Below, one piece after another: positions 56,791-64,000 of a DNA stretch of 64,000 nucleotides (position 1 is its first letter; every line of letters starts with the position of its first letter). The notes beneath the pieces were generated by a model that ran no database searches, was not told the origin of the DNA, and worked only from the letters and a program-made list of their open reading frames with translations. A program made the position numbers and the translations under genes. Source of the stretch: an uncultured Microcaldota archaeon (GTDB lineage Archaea; Micrarchaeota; Micrarchaeia; Norongarragalinales; CAINOH01); NCBI GenBank assembly GCA_903851445.1, contig CAINOH010000009.1:387784-451783 (forward strand), given 5' to 3'.

Positions 56791-58111
56791 CGCGCACCTT
56801 TCTCATATGCTCAACACGCGCTCCAACAAGGGCTTTAGTGCCGATGTCCCGCCTGTGGTAGAGCTTCCCCTTCACGAAGGAGCAGGCGTGCTCGCAGGTG
56901 CGCTCGGCCTGCTCAAGCGAGTCGGCCATGCCGAGGATTGCGATTGAGCGCGAGGAGCCGGAATAGAGGATGCCTTCCTTCTCGTCAACCGACGCGTAAT
57001 AGACTTCCGCGCCCAGGCGCGCAATCGACTTTTCATTAATCTCAATCTTCTCGCCCTTTGCGGGGTTTTGCGGATAGCCTTCGGGCACGAGGTATTTCAC
57101 CACAGTCGCTTGCTCGGAGAAAACCACTTTCTTGTCCGCAAGGGTCCCGGCAACGATGTGCCTGCACACTTCCGCAAAGTCAGTTTCCAGGAGCGCAAGT
57201 ACGTTCATCGCCTCGGGGTCGCCGAAGCGCGCGTTGAACTCGACCACCTTCGGGCCTTGCTTTGTGAGCATGAACTGGCCGTAGATTATCCCCTTGTAGT
57301 CAATGCCCTCGGCAGAAAGCGCTGCCACGACCTGCTCAACAATGGCAATGCACTTGTCGTACTCGTCGCGCTTTATGAATGGCAGAAGCTCGCCTGTCGA
57401 GTAGGATCCCATTCCGCCAGTCATCAAGCCCTTATCGCCTTCAAAAGCGAGCTTGTGGTCCTGCACGCATGGCATCCCGCGTACGGTTTTGCCGTCAACA
57501 AAAGTCTGGAGCGTAAGCTCCTGGCCGATGAGCTTTTCCTCGATGACCACTTCGCCAAGGCCGCCCATGTTGGTTGAGAGGACTTCCCTGCAGTATTCCT
57601 TGGCCTCCCTTGCATCCGCAAGCTGGAAGCCAACCACTTTCACTCCCTTTCCTGCTGTGAGGCCGGATGGCTTTACTGCGACTTGTCCACCGAGTTCGTC
57701 GATGAGCTTTCCCGCAGCTTCGGCGTCCTTGAAAGCCCCGAACTTCGGGCAGCCTTCGATGTTGTGCCTCTTCATCAGGTTGCGCGCAAAGGTCTTGTCC
57801 CACTCGAGCCGCGCAGCCGCCTTCTTTGGCCCGACCGTTGGCACGCCCGCATCCCAGAGCGCATCGGAGATTCCCGCCTCGAGCACTGCGTCTGGGCCGA
57901 TTACCGCAATCTCAACAGAGTTCTTCTTCGCAAACTCGACAACAGCCTTTGCGTCGCGCGTGTTCCCGACAACCGCGTCAACGCAAATCTTGCGCATTCC
58001 CGGGTTGTTGTTTGACATGAACGCATAGACATCCGGCCTGCTAGTGCTTTCGTGCAGTGCCTTTGCTATTGCGTGCTCGCGCGCGCCCGAACCCACGACT
58101 AGGAATTTCAT
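56783..58111 (-). CDS. purD: Phosphoribosylamine-glycine ligase PurD
   Basis: 442 residues from ATG 58111. MKFLVVGSGAREHAIAKAL is the N-domain start; ATP-grasp core VAVKPSGLTAGKGVKVV and VVEFNARFGDPEAMNVLALLETD; C-domain ending MRKVRGG. It makes glycinamide ribonucleotide, second step of purine synthesis, using the phosphoribosylamine produced by PurF, encoded directly upstream. The HAD phosphatase overlaps its end. Confidence 0.96.
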   Translation of the reverse strand: MKFLVVGSGAREHAIAKALHESTSRPDVYAFMSNNNPGMRKICVDAVVGNTRDAKAVVEFAKKNSVEIAVIGPDAVLEAGISDALWDAGVPTVGPKKAAARLEWDKTFARNLMKRHNIEGCPKFGAFKDAEAAGKLIDELGGQVAVKPSGLTAGKGVKVVGFQLADAREAKEYCREVLSTNMGGLGEVVIEEKLIGQELTLQTFVDGKTVRGMPCVQDHKLAFEGDKGLMTGGMGSYSTGELLPFIKRDEYDKCIAIVEQVVAALSAEGIDYKGIIYGQFMLTKQGPKVVEFNARFGDPEAMNVLALLETDFAEVCRHIVAGTLADKKVVFSEQATVVKYLVPEGYPQNPAKGEKIEINEKSIARLGAEVYYASVDEKEGILYSGSSRSIAILGMADSLEQAERTCEHACSFVKGKLYHRRDIGTKALVGARVEHMRKVRGG

Positions 58112-58165
58112 AAGGATGAACCCCCTCACGGTATTGTAATGAGAATTTGGCAGGAAAGGGCTTAT

Positions 58166-59587
58166 TTAGTTGTGGTGAAGCTTTCCAAGTCGCTTGCGAG
58201 TTGGGTAGTCCTCGTCAAGGCAGGCCATGCACAGGTCGGTTTTTGGCAGGCCGATTGATTCCATCAACCCTTTGATTGTGGCATAGTTTACGGAATCCGC
58301 TCCGAGGAACTCGGCAATCTCCTTGGTGCTCTTGTCGCTTGCGATGAGCTCCTTGTAAGTGGAGAAGTCAACTCCCATATAGCACGGCGCTATCACCGGC
58401 GGGCAGGAGATGACAAGATGCACTTCCTTCGCGCCTGCCTCGCGCACCATCCTGACTATTTTTACCATGGTGGTGCCGCGTACGATGCTGTCGTCAACAA
58501 GCACAACCCGCTTTCCCTTCACGATTTCGCGGACTGCATTGAGTTTGAGCTTCACGCCGGATTTTCTCGCCTTGTCCGAAGGCATTATGAACGTGCGCCA
58601 GACGTAGCGGTTCTTGATGAGCCCTTCCTCGAAGGGTATGCCGCTTTCCTTGGAAAAGCCAAGGGCCGCGCTCCTTCCGGAGTCGGGGATGGGTATGACC
58701 ACATCGGCCTTTATCTTGTAGGTTCGTGCAAGGGACCTGCCAAGGTTCTCGCGGACCTTGTAGATGTGCTTTCCCTCGAACACCGCGTCCGGCCTCATGA
58801 AGTAGACGTACTCGAACATGCAGTGGCCGTGCCGCTCCTCGGTGAGCACGCGCTTGGACTTGACTATCCCATTGTGTATGACAAGGACTTCGCCGGGCTC
58901 TATCTCGCGCTCAAAGACTGCGTCAACGGTGTCGAGCGCCTCGGACTCGGATGCCAGGAACACTGCGCCGTCGCGTTTTCCCATGCAAAGCGGCTTGAAC
59001 CCCTTCGGGTCGCGGCAGGCGATTATCTCACCGCGGCCGGTAAGCATGACGATTGAATACGCGCCATCGAGCTTCTGCATGACCGTCTTCATCGCGGCGA
59101 AGTAGTCCGTCTGGCCGCTTTCAAGCTCGTGGATGAAGAGCTGGCCAATGACTTCGGTGTCAGTAGTTGAGATGAACACCGTCCCGTTGTTCTCAAGTTC
59201 TGCCTTGAGCTCGTCGTAGTTTACGATGTTGCCGTTGAAGCCGATTGCGACCTGCATCTCCGGCATCTTGAAAACGAACGGCTGTGCGTTGGTAAGGTCC
59301 GAGGCGCCGGTTGTTGCGTAGCGTATGTGGCCAATCGCGCTGTCGCCGTGCAGGTATTGGAGTTCCTTGTTTGAGAAAACGATTGAGGCAAGGCCCATGC
59401 CGACGTGCACGCGGATGTCGCCCGCGCCATAGACTGCCGCAATCCCCGCGCTCTCCTGGCCGCGGTGCTGGATTGCCATCATCCCGTTGAACATGTCAAC
59501 AGCCACGAGCCTGCCGGGTGCCTGGCATGCGAACACGCCGCACTTGTCGTGCACCTTGCAAGAATCCGCGTCTTCTAGCGCAATCAT
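58166..59587 (-). CDS. purF: Amidophosphoribosyltransferase PurF
   Basis: 473 residues. A short propeptide precedes the nucleophilic Cys in KCGVFACQAPGR (C16), followed by MMAIQHRGQESAGIAAVYG. The phosphoribosyltransferase motif is KRVVLVDDSIVRGTTMVKIV. C-terminal LCMACLDEDYPT and an upstream ISCPPVIAPCYMG provide Cys for the 4Fe-4S cluster seen in the Bacillus-type enzyme. It catalyses the committed step of purine synthesis. First gene of the purF-purD-HAD operon. Confidence 0.96.
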   Translation of the reverse strand: MIALEDADSCKVHDKCGVFACQAPGRLVAVDMFNGMMAIQHRGQESAGIAAVYGAGDIRVHVGMGLASIVFSNKELQYLHGDSAIGHIRYATTGASDLTNAQPFVFKMPEMQVAIGFNGNIVNYDELKAELENNGTVFISTTDTEVIGQLFIHELESGQTDYFAAMKTVMQKLDGAYSIVMLTGRGEIIACRDPKGFKPLCMGKRDGAVFLASESEALDTVDAVFEREIEPGEVLVIHNGIVKSKRVLTEERHGHCMFEYVYFMRPDAVFEGKHIYKVRENLGRSLARTYKIKADVVIPIPDSGRSAALGFSKESGIPFEEGLIKNRYVWRTFIMPSDKARKSGVKLKLNAVREIVKGKRVVLVDDSIVRGTTMVKIVRMVREAGAKEVHLVISCPPVIAPCYMGVDFSTYKELIASDKSTKEIAEFLGADSVNYATIKGLMESIGLPKTDLCMACLDEDYPTRKRLGKLHHN

Positions 59588-59727
59588 GGCAACCCTGTCC
59601 TTGTGTGCCGCTTGCCCGGATTCGCCTTATTTCTACAGCTTATTGAACCATCCAGAATACGAGAACGCGGTTACAAGACTACTTTGGCTTGTGCGCATTA
59701 AAAAGCTTGATGGGCAACCGCGGCTTC

Positions 59728-61317
59728 TTATCCGAGGCTGCGCCGAATCTCGCCCGCGCGGACAACATCCTCCGAGATGTCCTTCCCGTCAAGGTAAAGC
59801 AGGAGGATGTTGGATGTGATGTTGCGGTGCAAAAAGTCGTCCGGAGTGCGCGGCCCAAGCTCGGTGCCAAGGTAATCCTCGACAAGCTCAACATCAAGCG
59901 CAATCTTTGCGTAGGCCGGGTCGCGTTCGGAAAGCGCCTTTAGGTTTTCCTTGTTAAGGTAGCGTCCTGCGGTTTCCAGGTCAAGGTGCAAATTGGTATA
60001 GTTGCGCTCAAGAGTCTCCAAAAGCCCGGTCTTGCGTGCTTCCAGTATGCCGCGGCCCGTGCCTATGAACTCGCAAGGCACTCCAAGCGAGTAGAATGCC
60101 GCTGTGAACTTGATTGCGCGTGGAAGCTTCTTCTTTCCGATGTTGCGCGCATAGCCGAACACGCCGGTGTGCAGCTTGCGCTCGCGGCGTTCGGGCACAA
60201 AAGCGGCAATCGCGTTGATGTCATCAGTAAGCGCCTCGACGGTCTTCCGGTACTCGTCGGAAAAAATCGTGATGAGCTTCTTGATTTTCTCAACTTCCGC
60301 ATCTTCTATCTCAATCGCCTGCGAGACGCCGAGAGAGGTGTTTAGTTTTGCAACCGCCTTGGTGACTTTCGTCTGCGGGTAATCATAGCGGAAGGCGGAC
60401 TGGAGCGTCACCGTGCGCATTCCGGGGTACTCGCGGATGAAATACTGTACGCTGTCCGGTGACAGGCCGCCGCGGAAGCACAGGCAGCCGACTCCAATCA
60501 TGGGATGGAACGTCACGCCGGTTTTCCCTGAAAGCTTGGACAGGTTCGACATCCCGACTTTGATGGATAGTATTGCGGGTATCATTCCCGCGTTCATCGC
60601 AGGGTCAGAGCGGGCGAACCACACGCGCATGTCCTCCTTTGACAGGCAGCTTACCGGCATCCGCTTTTCCTTGCACATCCGGATATAGTCCGCAGCAATC
60701 CGGTCGGCGTCCATCATCAACTCGACTTCCTCAACCAGCGGGACGACATCGATGCTTACCGGCCCGGAGGGCTTGAGCTCCTGGAAGGCGCGCGCGATGT
60801 GCTCGTACTTTTCGCGAACGTAAATCAGCTGGTCGGCAGAAGTCGTCATAGGCAGATAGGTTTCCACGATGGGCGGCTCGAACATCTCGTTGTCGTGCGC
60901 AAAGTCGTTTGCGGAAAGTATGCTCACAAAGGCGTGCGCGAGCCGGTAGTTTGTCTCCTTCCACACGTTGGGAATGCGAAAAGACAGCGTGAGCTCACGG
61001 CCAAGCGGCTTCTTGCGGAAGTAGTCAAGATAGCGCTCGTACAGTTTTTCAACAACAGACTCGTCAGCGTGCTTTCCCTCCCAGTCCCACAAATACTCCT
61101 CGCAGCCAAGGTCGGAGTAGCACCTGAACGCCTCCTCCGGCTCCTTGAAGGTGGTGACGAACCGTCCGCCGACGAACTTGAACGGCACGCGCGTGCCGTG
61201 GCTTGAAAGCCTTGCTGAAAAGTCCGAGAACGACTCCGACGCGTCTGCCATCCAGTAGGGTGAGCACGCGTTGTCAGGGTGCTGGGTCGCCATCGTTGCA
61301 GGAACTTTTCGCGCCAT
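59728..61317 (-). CDS. ppcA: Phosphoenolpyruvate carboxylase, archaeal type
   Basis: 529 residues, about half the size of bacterial enzymes, as for archaeal PpcA. It opens VPATMATQHPDNACSPYW, typical of the family, and contains YLPMTTSADQLIYVREKYEHI, VTFHPMIGVGCLCFRGGLSP and PCEFIGTGRGILEARKTGLL near the catalytic His/Arg region. It makes oxaloacetate from PEP and bicarbonate (anaplerosis). Its 139-base upstream gap before purF on the other side contains no obvious gene. Confidence 0.94.
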   Translation of the reverse strand: MARKVPATMATQHPDNACSPYWMADASESFSDFSARLSSHGTRVPFKFVGGRFVTTFKEPEEAFRCYSDLGCEEYLWDWEGKHADESVVEKLYERYLDYFRKKPLGRELTLSFRIPNVWKETNYRLAHAFVSILSANDFAHDNEMFEPPIVETYLPMTTSADQLIYVREKYEHIARAFQELKPSGPVSIDVVPLVEEVELMMDADRIAADYIRMCKEKRMPVSCLSKEDMRVWFARSDPAMNAGMIPAILSIKVGMSNLSKLSGKTGVTFHPMIGVGCLCFRGGLSPDSVQYFIREYPGMRTVTLQSAFRYDYPQTKVTKAVAKLNTSLGVSQAIEIEDAEVEKIKKLITIFSDEYRKTVEALTDDINAIAAFVPERRERKLHTGVFGYARNIGKKKLPRAIKFTAAFYSLGVPCEFIGTGRGILEARKTGLLETLERNYTNLHLDLETAGRYLNKENLKALSERDPAYAKIALDVELVEDYLGTELGPRTPDDFLHRNITSNILLLYLDGKDISEDVVRAGEIRRSLG

Positions 61318-61448
61318 AAGAGAACCGAAAGATATTTTCGATGCAGCTGCTTTTGAACCAATCGCTTACGTGACTTGAGGTGCAAACGCACCCCCCGTCC
61401 GGCCAACCCGCCTGCAATAAAACCCTTGTTCGACCAAGAATTATCCTA

Positions 61449-62387
61449 ATGGACTTGCAGCAAAGGATTGCATACAATTATTTCTTCTCCCGCCAGGCGC
61501 GCCAGCACCTATCAGCCCAAGGGCTGGGCCAGATTGCAAACTCCGACTTGGAGGCTGCACAGGACTTCTGCCTGCGCCTGATACGCAACGCGCAGGCAAA
61601 GGTGCCCTTCCAGCCGTGGGTCGCGCAGGACGGCGACGAGCTGAAGTGGATTGCCCTTTCAAGGATGCTCCTATCACAGAGTGGCAACCCGTTTGCGGCA
61701 AGGCTTTTTGGCGAAGGCCTGGCAAAGCTATGCGCCTACCGCCTGAGTTTGGAAGACCTCCAGGTATTCACAGCAGTGCTTTCCCAGCTTTACCCGACGC
61801 TCAAGGCAGATGGCGACAAGTATTGCCTTGGGATAGCGGACTACACGAGCGGGCAGAACGAGCTGGTCTACGCGCCTCTTGACGGCGGGAAAATCTCAAT
61901 TGACCGCGAATCGCTTGTGGAGATGGCCTCAAGGCTTGCAGCCTCAAGGGCATCCGACCTTTCCGGAATAGACAAAGCCGCTCTTCCGCCGCTAATCACC
62001 GAGTTTGCAGCTGACTTTGCAGCAGCACTCCCATCCTCGCCAGCTCTGATGGCGCGGCAGTTCGAGGGAAAGTTCCTCAACCAGGGCTGCATGAAGAAAA
62101 TCCTTGCAGGAGTCAGCGAGGGCAAGCGGTTCTACGGCAGCATGGCAATCGCAATAGCCTGCCAAAAGGACGGCCTATCCAAGGAAGAGGCGTCTGCGCT
62201 TATGCGCCAGTACGTGGCAAACTGCCAGCGCTCGTCGCACGAGTTCCGCGAAAGCGAAGCGCTCGCATCACTGGACTGGGTATACAAGCACCCCGGAATT
62301 AACCTCTCCTGCAGGAAGCTGTTGCAGCAGGGCCTGATTGACCGGTATTGCGACGGCTGCCCGCAGACGAAAAGAAAGACAGAGTGA
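61449..62387 (+). CDS. priL: DNA primase large subunit PriL
   Basis: 312 residues from ATG 61449. The C-terminal domain has the four Cys of the primase iron-sulfur site: GCMKKILAGVSEGKRFYGSMAIAIACQKDG, then ANC, and INLSCRKLLQQGLIDRYCDGC. The N-terminal part begins DLQQRIAYNYFFSRQARQHL. PriL regulates product length and initiates synthesis with PriS. Here priL precedes priS, with the ribosome-binding site of priS overlapping its stop codon. Confidence 0.88.
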   Translation: MDLQQRIAYNYFFSRQARQHLSAQGLGQIANSDLEAAQDFCLRLIRNAQAKVPFQPWVAQDGDELKWIALSRMLLSQSGNPFAARLFGEGLAKLCAYRLSLEDLQVFTAVLSQLYPTLKADGDKYCLGIADYTSGQNELVYAPLDGGKISIDRESLVEMASRLAASRASDLSGIDKAALPPLITEFAADFAAALPSSPALMARQFEGKFLNQGCMKKILAGVSEGKRFYGSMAIAIACQKDGLSKEEASALMRQYVANCQRSSHEFRESEALASLDWVYKHPGINLSCRKLLQQGLIDRYCDGCPQTKRKTE

Positions 62388-62394
62388 TTTTGTT

Positions 62395-63618
62395 TTGGAT
62401 TCTGCTGCGACTGCAAAGGATTCCGTTGCGCCCGCGGATGCTACTACTGCACCTAAGGACTTCGAGCGCTCGAAAGAGCACGACTTCATCGGAAGGCACT
62501 TCCAGCAGTTCTACAAGACGCACCAGGTGACCGTGCCCTCGGTCTCGATGCGCGAGTTCGGGTTCGGCTACGAAAAAAAGATTGACCTGCGGCACAAGGC
62601 GTTCCAAAGCCAGAAAGAATTACAGGAGTACTTCATCTCAAAGGTCCCGCTTTACGCATCCTACTCCGCCGCATTCTACGAATACCCCGCAGCGCGGCCG
62701 ATGAGCGCAAAGAATTTTCTCAAGGCGGAGTTGATTTTCGACTTGGACGCAAGCCCAGACCACGAGGGCCACAACCCGGTGATGTGCAGCCACTGCCAGG
62801 AGTCTGTTCGCGCTGACGTGATTCGCCTGCTTGAGGACTTCCTGTTCGCAGACTTCGGCTTCTCAAAAGACGAGACTACTGTGAACTTTTCCGGAAGCAA
62901 GGGCTACCACGTCCACGTCGCAAGCGAATCGCTCATGCAGCTCTCCTCAACTCAGCGCGACCAGCTGGTGGAGTATTGCGCCGGGATGAACGTGGATTTC
63001 GCGCGTTTCTTCAACTCAGAAAAGCACAAGAACCTGCCAATGGTCGACCGCCAAGTCGAAGTGATAGTCGGCCCAAGCACCGCATCAAAAGGCTGGGCCA
63101 AGCGCATCCTTGACCGCGCCCTTGCAATACTCGTCCTTCCCCAGGATGAGTTCATCGCAAAGTTCAGGAAGGCAGGTTACACAAAAAAGCAGGCCGAGGC
63201 CATCTTTGCAAACAAGGACTACGTCGCATCCCAGCTTTCAAGCGGACGCTGGTCGGCAATAGAAAAACCAGACTTGCTGGTGGCGGAGATTGCCTCAACA
63301 GCCGGGGTTGGCCGCAACGTATCCCTTGACCGCGCGGTCACAACCGACATGAGCAGGCTCATCCGCATCCCCAATACCCTGCACGGCGACACCGGGATTG
63401 TCGCAAAAACAATTCCATTCTCCGAGTTATCCTCGTTTGACCCCACCAATTCCGCACTAGCTTTTGACCTCTCAAAGACCGAGAATGTTGTTGCGCTTGA
63501 CCACTACGACTTCTTCTTCGCAGGAAGCTCGCACGTCCTGGAAAAGGACCGCATCGCGGAAGTGCCCCTCGCAGTTGCAATGCTGCTGCTTTGCAAGAAA
63601 AAAGCGCTCCTCCTCTAG
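62395..63618 (+). CDS. priS: DNA primase small (catalytic) subunit PriS
   Basis: 407 residues from TTG 62395, 6 bases after GTGAT, 7 bases beyond the priL stop. Catalytic acids in AELIFDLDASPDHEGHNP (D-L-D), a zinc CSHC pair, nucleotide-binding FSGSKGYHVHVASES, and RIPNTLHGDTGIVAKTI, all standard PriS motifs. The N-terminal ~30 residues (Ala/Asp/Lys-rich) are an extension. It synthesises the RNA/DNA primer in replication. Confidence 0.94.
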   Translation: MDSAATAKDSVAPADATTAPKDFERSKEHDFIGRHFQQFYKTHQVTVPSVSMREFGFGYEKKIDLRHKAFQSQKELQEYFISKVPLYASYSAAFYEYPAARPMSAKNFLKAELIFDLDASPDHEGHNPVMCSHCQESVRADVIRLLEDFLFADFGFSKDETTVNFSGSKGYHVHVASESLMQLSSTQRDQLVEYCAGMNVDFARFFNSEKHKNLPMVDRQVEVIVGPSTASKGWAKRILDRALAILVLPQDEFIAKFRKAGYTKKQAEAIFANKDYVASQLSSGRWSAIEKPDLLVAEIASTAGVGRNVSLDRAVTTDMSRLIRIPNTLHGDTGIVAKTIPFSELSSFDPTNSALAFDLSKTENVVALDHYDFFFAGSSHVLEKDRIAEVPLAVAMLLLCKKKALLL

Positions 63619-63638
63619 GCCCAAAAAACCGCAAGGCA

Positions 63639-63654
63639 CACTATAAAAATAGTG
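63639..63654 (+). promoter_or_regulatory. TATA box embedded in a palindrome upstream of the GINS gene
   Basis: CACTAT-AAAA-ATAGTG (63639-63654) is a perfect 6-base inverted repeat whose centre is a good TATA element (CTATAAAAAT). It would start transcription near 63675 and leave a ~65-base leader ending in CATTTTCCAAGGGGGG. The overlap of dyad and TATA box suggests repression by a dimeric protein. Confidence 0.5.
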
Positions 63655-63741
63655 AGCCACACGAAACCTTGCACCGGGTCGAGGCAGTAGTTTTTTACAG
63701 CCTGCGGCCATTACATTTTCCAAGGGGGGCATCATATTCTT

Positions 63742-64000
63742 ATGGCGGACGATTTCTTTGAGAAGCTGCGAAAAATCCAGCTTTCCGAGCGGCGCCACGC
63801 AACGCTTGCCCAGATTGACGACGAGTTCTACGCCGAGCTGAAAAAGAAGCTCACTGCGCTAGGCTCGGGCGACTCGGCCTTCGGAGACGACCGCGAGTTC
63901 AAGAACGTCTGCGCAATAGGCCGCGACATCGTAAGCCGCAGGCGCCAGAAGATTGTGGCAAAAGCGCAGCGCGACCTCGCATCCAACATGATAAGCAGCG
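63742..64000 (+). CDS. GINS complex subunit, Gins15/51 type (truncated by window edge)
   Basis: First 86 codons only. It starts MADDFFEKLRKIQLSERRH, then ATLAQIDDEFYAELKKKL and, after a short loop, DREFKNVCAIGRDIVSRRRQKIVAKAQRDL. This matches the archaeal Gins15/51 (Sld5/Psf1-like) A-domain: a two-helix start with F-Y, and the invariant D-I-x-x-R-R-x-K-I. GINS links MCM and primase at the fork; its position after priL-priS supports the call. Confidence 0.8.
   Translation, partial: MADDFFEKLRKIQLSERRHATLAQIDDEFYAELKKKLTALGSGDSAFGDDREFKNVCAIGRDIVSRRRQKIVAKAQRDLASNMISS

Noticed and set aside
1-64000. CRISPR arrays, insertion sequences, integrase genes, rRNA genes
   Set aside because: Scanned for regularly spaced repeats, transposase-like motifs and conserved rRNA sequence; none seen.

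Overview
The window is archaeal chromosome. It carries an archaeal-order ribosomal protein superoperon (aIF1, RNase P protein Rnp1, eS4, eL32, eL19, eL34, eL14, Cbf5, Rpo3, Rpo10), together with Csl4, PCNA, a thermosome, a two-subunit primase, GINS, archaeal-type PEP carboxylase and cupin-type phosphoglucose isomerase. Moderately high GC, compact proteins, many small orphan genes and tRNA introns at non-canonical positions suggest a DPANN lineage (for example Micrarchaeota- or Diapherotrites-like). That placement is an inference; no rRNA gene is present to fix it.

Layout. 1-450: a minus-strand AbrB/PIN (VapBC-like) pair with a perfect palindromic operator. 707-12644: aIF1-Rnp1-uS17-uL14-uL24-eS4-uL5-uS14-uS8-uL6-eL32-eL19-uL18-uS5-uL30-uL15, then secY (behind a structured leader), EMC3, eL34, cmk, eL14 and cbf5. 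12651-13879: two inverted orphan genes that interrupt the superoperon. 14104-18912: tRNA-Ser(GGA), uS13-uS4-uS11-Rpo3-DUF167, tRNA-Leu(GAG), eL18-uL13-uS9-Rpo10. Both of these tRNAs carry two introns each, including matched 36-nt introns in the T loop; the Leu gene also has a D-loop intron.

19120-28995: accessory region with orphan genes, tRNA-Pro(GGG), a methyltransferase, and a MacB-like ABC exporter operon (ATPase, CARDB-type surface protein, permease, acyltransferase). A membrane-anchored winged-helix regulator is divergent from it across two palindromic operators spaced 33 bp apart. 29002-32363: nitroreductase, tRNA-Gly and a run of seven small unknown membrane proteins. 32390-34267: proS, with a duplicated copy of its 3' end flanking a single orphan gene, like a one-gene integrative cassette. 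34437-41206: phosphoglycerate mutase, UppS, UppP, a DsbA-like protein and others. 41240-51231: MscS channel, thermosome, PGI, tRNA-Arg, tRNA-Pro(CGG), AspRS, Csl4, Rpo11 and signal peptidase. 51366-64000: PCNA, MFS transporter, PurH/PurD/PurF, PEP carboxylase, PriL-PriS and the start of a GINS gene.

The genome relies on a GGTGAT-type Shine-Dalgarno sequence, complementary to the usual archaeal 16S 3' end, placed a few bases before the start codon. This often creates an in-frame GTG or TTG just upstream of the real ATG; I trimmed starts accordingly. No CRISPR array, insertion sequence or rRNA was seen. No stretch longer than about 300 bases lacks a feature.
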